64,000 nucleotides of DNA, from assembly GCA_017623115.1 (NCBI GenBank), contig JAGAPT010000026.1:1-64000 (forward strand). The letters run 5' to 3'. Under the pieces are notes generated by a model. The model had not been told where the DNA came from. It was given only the letters and a program-made list of their open reading frames with translations, and did not search any database. Shown piece after piece: positions 62,216 through 64,000 of this stretch (its first letter is position 1; the number at the start of each line of letters is the position of its first letter). This DNA is from Alistipes sp. Lineage in GTDB: Bacteria; Bacteroidota; Bacteroidia; Bacteroidales; Rikenellaceae. A program made the position numbers and the translations under genes.

Positions 62216-63592
62216 ATGAAACACACCACAACCATCTCGACACCGGCCGTCATTCACCTCTTTGCGTTGGCCCACGCAGCCATCGCTGTCGTGAGTCGTA
62301 TGGTCAACTACGTGGATGATGTACCGCTGACGGTGCTGACCGTTTCCCTCATTGTCATCATTGCCATCCGCCACCACCTGCAAGCCGAGATGATTGCCAT
62401 CTTGGCGCTGGTAGGCACCTTTGCCGGCTATTTGCTGGGTAGTTATGGCGCGACGGTGGTCGGCTTGCTCGTGCATAACCCGACAGCGGCCTCGGCCGTC
62501 ACTACGGCCCTCTTTACCGAGCTGCTCGGTTGGTCAATCTATGCCTTTGCACGCTATCGCGGCTCGGCGCAGGAGCTGCCGACCCAATGGACCCCTCCCC
62601 TCTCGCAGATTCTGGCCGTTGCCTCCCTGATTCTGCTGTTCCGTATCTCCTATACGCTGATTTTCAACTCCGAATACTATCTGCAAACGGGCGTATACAC
62701 CGAGTTCCAACAACTGCTCGGCAATAAATTCGCCCTGCTCGTATTGCTCTGCGGAAATGTCTTTTTTGTCAGCGTGCGACCACGCAAAACGAACCATCCC
62801 GAGTGGCGACACCTCTCGACGATGCTGCTCATCGTGCTCTTCTCGCTCGTCGTATCGCTACTCGTCTATTTCGACTTTCCGAAAGGCAACTCGCTCTCCT
62901 TTGCGTTATTGCCCCTGTTGAGGCTCTATGCCGTCATCCTGCTCTCCGACATCATCCTATTCGCCCTCTGCAAACTCATCGCCTACCTCTTTATTTCGAA
63001 AGCCGAGTTGCGCACCGAGCGAGGCAAGAAACATCTGGCACAGTTTCAGTATAACAAACTGAAGATGCAGATTAACCCCCATTTCCTCTTCAATTCGCTC
63101 AACATCCTCGACTTCCTGGTACAGGAGCAGCAAACCGAGCGTGCTTCGGCCTTCATTCGCAAGTTGGCCGAATGTTATCGCTACATGCTCAAAAATGAGG
63201 ATGAGCAACTCGTCACCCTGAGTGAGGAGATGGAGTTTGCCCACAAATATACCGAGTTGCTGCAAGAGCGATTCACCAGCGGATTCTCAGTCCATTACGA
63301 CATTCCGACCGAGGCTCTGAATCGTCATGTCATCCCCTGCTGCCTGCAGCTGCTGATTGAAAATGCCACGAAGCACAACGTCGTCAGCCCCGAGCGTCCG
63401 CTGACGGTTGTCATCCGCGTCGAGGGCGAGCAGCTGCTTATCTCGAACAATCTCCAACCACGTCTCAGCACCCACGCCTCAACAGGCATGGGGCTCAAAA
63501 ACATCCGTCGCCAATACGAGGATCTCTCGGAGCGCACCATCCATATCGACCAAACCGAAACCCATTATACCGTACAACTTCCCCTGCTATGA
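62216..63592 (+). CDS. LytS/YehU-type sensor histidine kinase
   Basis: The 458-residue protein has about seven hydrophobic helices in residues 1-265, then a His-kinase domain of the LytS class. The phospho-accepting His289 lies in MQINPHFLFNSLN, and an ATP-binding part follows (LLIENATKHNVV; TGMGLKNIRRQYEDL). The sensory part is membrane-embedded, with no periplasmic ligand domain like that of hybrid two-component systems. Its stop overlaps the start of the next gene (ATGA), so kinase and regulator are coupled. It diverges from the starch operon, which makes it a candidate regulator of that operon. Confidence 0.9.
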   Translation: MKHTTTISTPAVIHLFALAHAAIAVVSRMVNYVDDVPLTVLTVSLIVIIAIRHHLQAEMIAILALVGTFAGYLLGSYGATVVGLLVHNPTAASAVTTALFTELLGWSIYAFARYRGSAQELPTQWTPPLSQILAVASLILLFRISYTLIFNSEYYLQTGVYTEFQQLLGNKFALLVLLCGNVFFVSVRPRKTNHPEWRHLSTMLLIVLFSLVVSLLVYFDFPKGNSLSFALLPLLRLYAVILLSDIILFALCKLIAYLFISKAELRTERGKKHLAQFQYNKLKMQINPHFLFNSLNILDFLVQEQQTERASAFIRKLAECYRYMLKNEDEQLVTLSEEMEFAHKYTELLQERFTSGFSVHYDIPTEALNRHVIPCCLQLLIENATKHNVVSPERPLTVVIRVEGEQLLISNNLQPRLSTHASTGMGLKNIRRQYEDLSERTIHIDQTETHYTVQLPLL

Positions 63593-64000
63593 ACCAATAC
63601 AACGTACTGATTATCGAAGACGAGATTCCGGCACAAGCCAACCTGCGCCGTGCCATCGAGAAGCAGTTTCCGGACCTGACGGTGGTTGCCATTCGCAGCT
63701 CGGTCCAAGGGGCTGTCGAATGGCTCGGCACACCCGACAACCACGCCGACATCATCTTCATGGATGTCGAGTTGGAGGATGGCATGTGTTTCGACATCTT
63801 TGCGCAAGTCGAGGTCAAAGGCAAGGTAATCATTACCACCGCTTACGACAACTATGCTGTCAAAGCGTTCCGCATCAACAGCATCGACTATCTGCTCAAA
63901 CCCATCAACCCCGAGCAGCTTGCTGCGGCCATCGAGCGTTGTCGGCTGGCACTGCAAACTACGCCCCAATCCACCTTCGACATCGAGGAGTTACGCCGTG
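63589..64000 (+). CDS. LytTR-type response regulator (cut by window end)
   Basis: The first 137 codons are present. They encode a receiver with acidic IIEDEI near the start, phospho-acceptor Asp59 (IIFMDVELEDG) and Lys104 (LLKPINPEQ). The sequence pattern, including AYDNYAVKAFRINSIDYLLKPI, is that of AlgR/LytR-type regulators, whose DNA-binding LytTR domain would lie beyond the window. The ATG overlaps the stop of the kinase gene. It probably controls the divergent starch operon or its own operon. Confidence 0.88.
   Translation, partial: MNQYNVLIIEDEIPAQANLRRAIEKQFPDLTVVAIRSSVQGAVEWLGTPDNHADIIFMDVELEDGMCFDIFAQVEVKGKVIITTAYDNYAVKAFRINSIDYLLKPINPEQLAAAIERCRLALQTTPQSTFDIEELRR

Overview
The window looks like chromosomal DNA of a Bacteroidales bacterium. 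The evidence is three SusC/SusD pairs, an LptE/SecG/sigma-54 operon and a PorX-type PglZ regulator of Bacteroidetes type, an IntDOT-like recombinase, and many Bacteroidetes promoters (TTG, 19-22 bp, TAnnTTTG). The GC-rich codon use and gene set suggest a Rikenellaceae/Alistipes-like genome; that is inference.

Region 1 (1-30.8 kb) is mostly housekeeping. It holds the dnaK 3' end; a leftward operon of HU-fold protein, sigma-54 activator, lptE, TPR-like protein and secG; a PLP-dependent decarboxylase; tRNA-Arg; and an unusual NtrC-like response regulator without a DNA-binding domain. A rightward run follows: DUF4290 protein, TlpA-like lipoprotein, lpxH, thyA, folA, then tRNA-fMet. Next come a DUF6624 lipoprotein, an EamA permease, ppiD, and a long leftward series: 29-residue ribosome-associated protein, RNase G, mfd, coaX, outer membrane protein, TPR protein, lptC, CNNM/CorC protein. 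HU, an SRPBCC protein, tsaE, porX and a lone tyrosine recombinase complete the region.

Region 2 (30.9-41.9 kb) is the most interesting part. Two SusC/SusD operons are transcribed divergently. Their first ~162 coding bases plus ~36 bases of leader are almost identical and lie as a ~198 bp inverted repeat around a 475 bp spacer. A consensus promoter sits at only one end of the spacer, pointing at the right-hand susC. Inverting the spacer would redirect that promoter to the left-hand operon. This is the architecture of a phase-variable nutrient-uptake switch. A recombinase of the IntDOT type, which lacks Arg I, lies about 6 kb away.

Region 3 (42.2-64 kb) is a starch/malto-oligosaccharide utilisation locus. 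A leftward nine-gene operon (MFS sugar transporter, SusC, SusD, SusE, a giant SusF-like protein with about 11 binding modules, SusG-like amylase with a BACON domain, and three more GH13 enzymes) starts from one consensus promoter at 62.0 kb. A LytS-type sensor kinase and a LytTR-type regulator (cut by the window end) diverge from it. No SusR or SusB (GH97) homologue is visible here.
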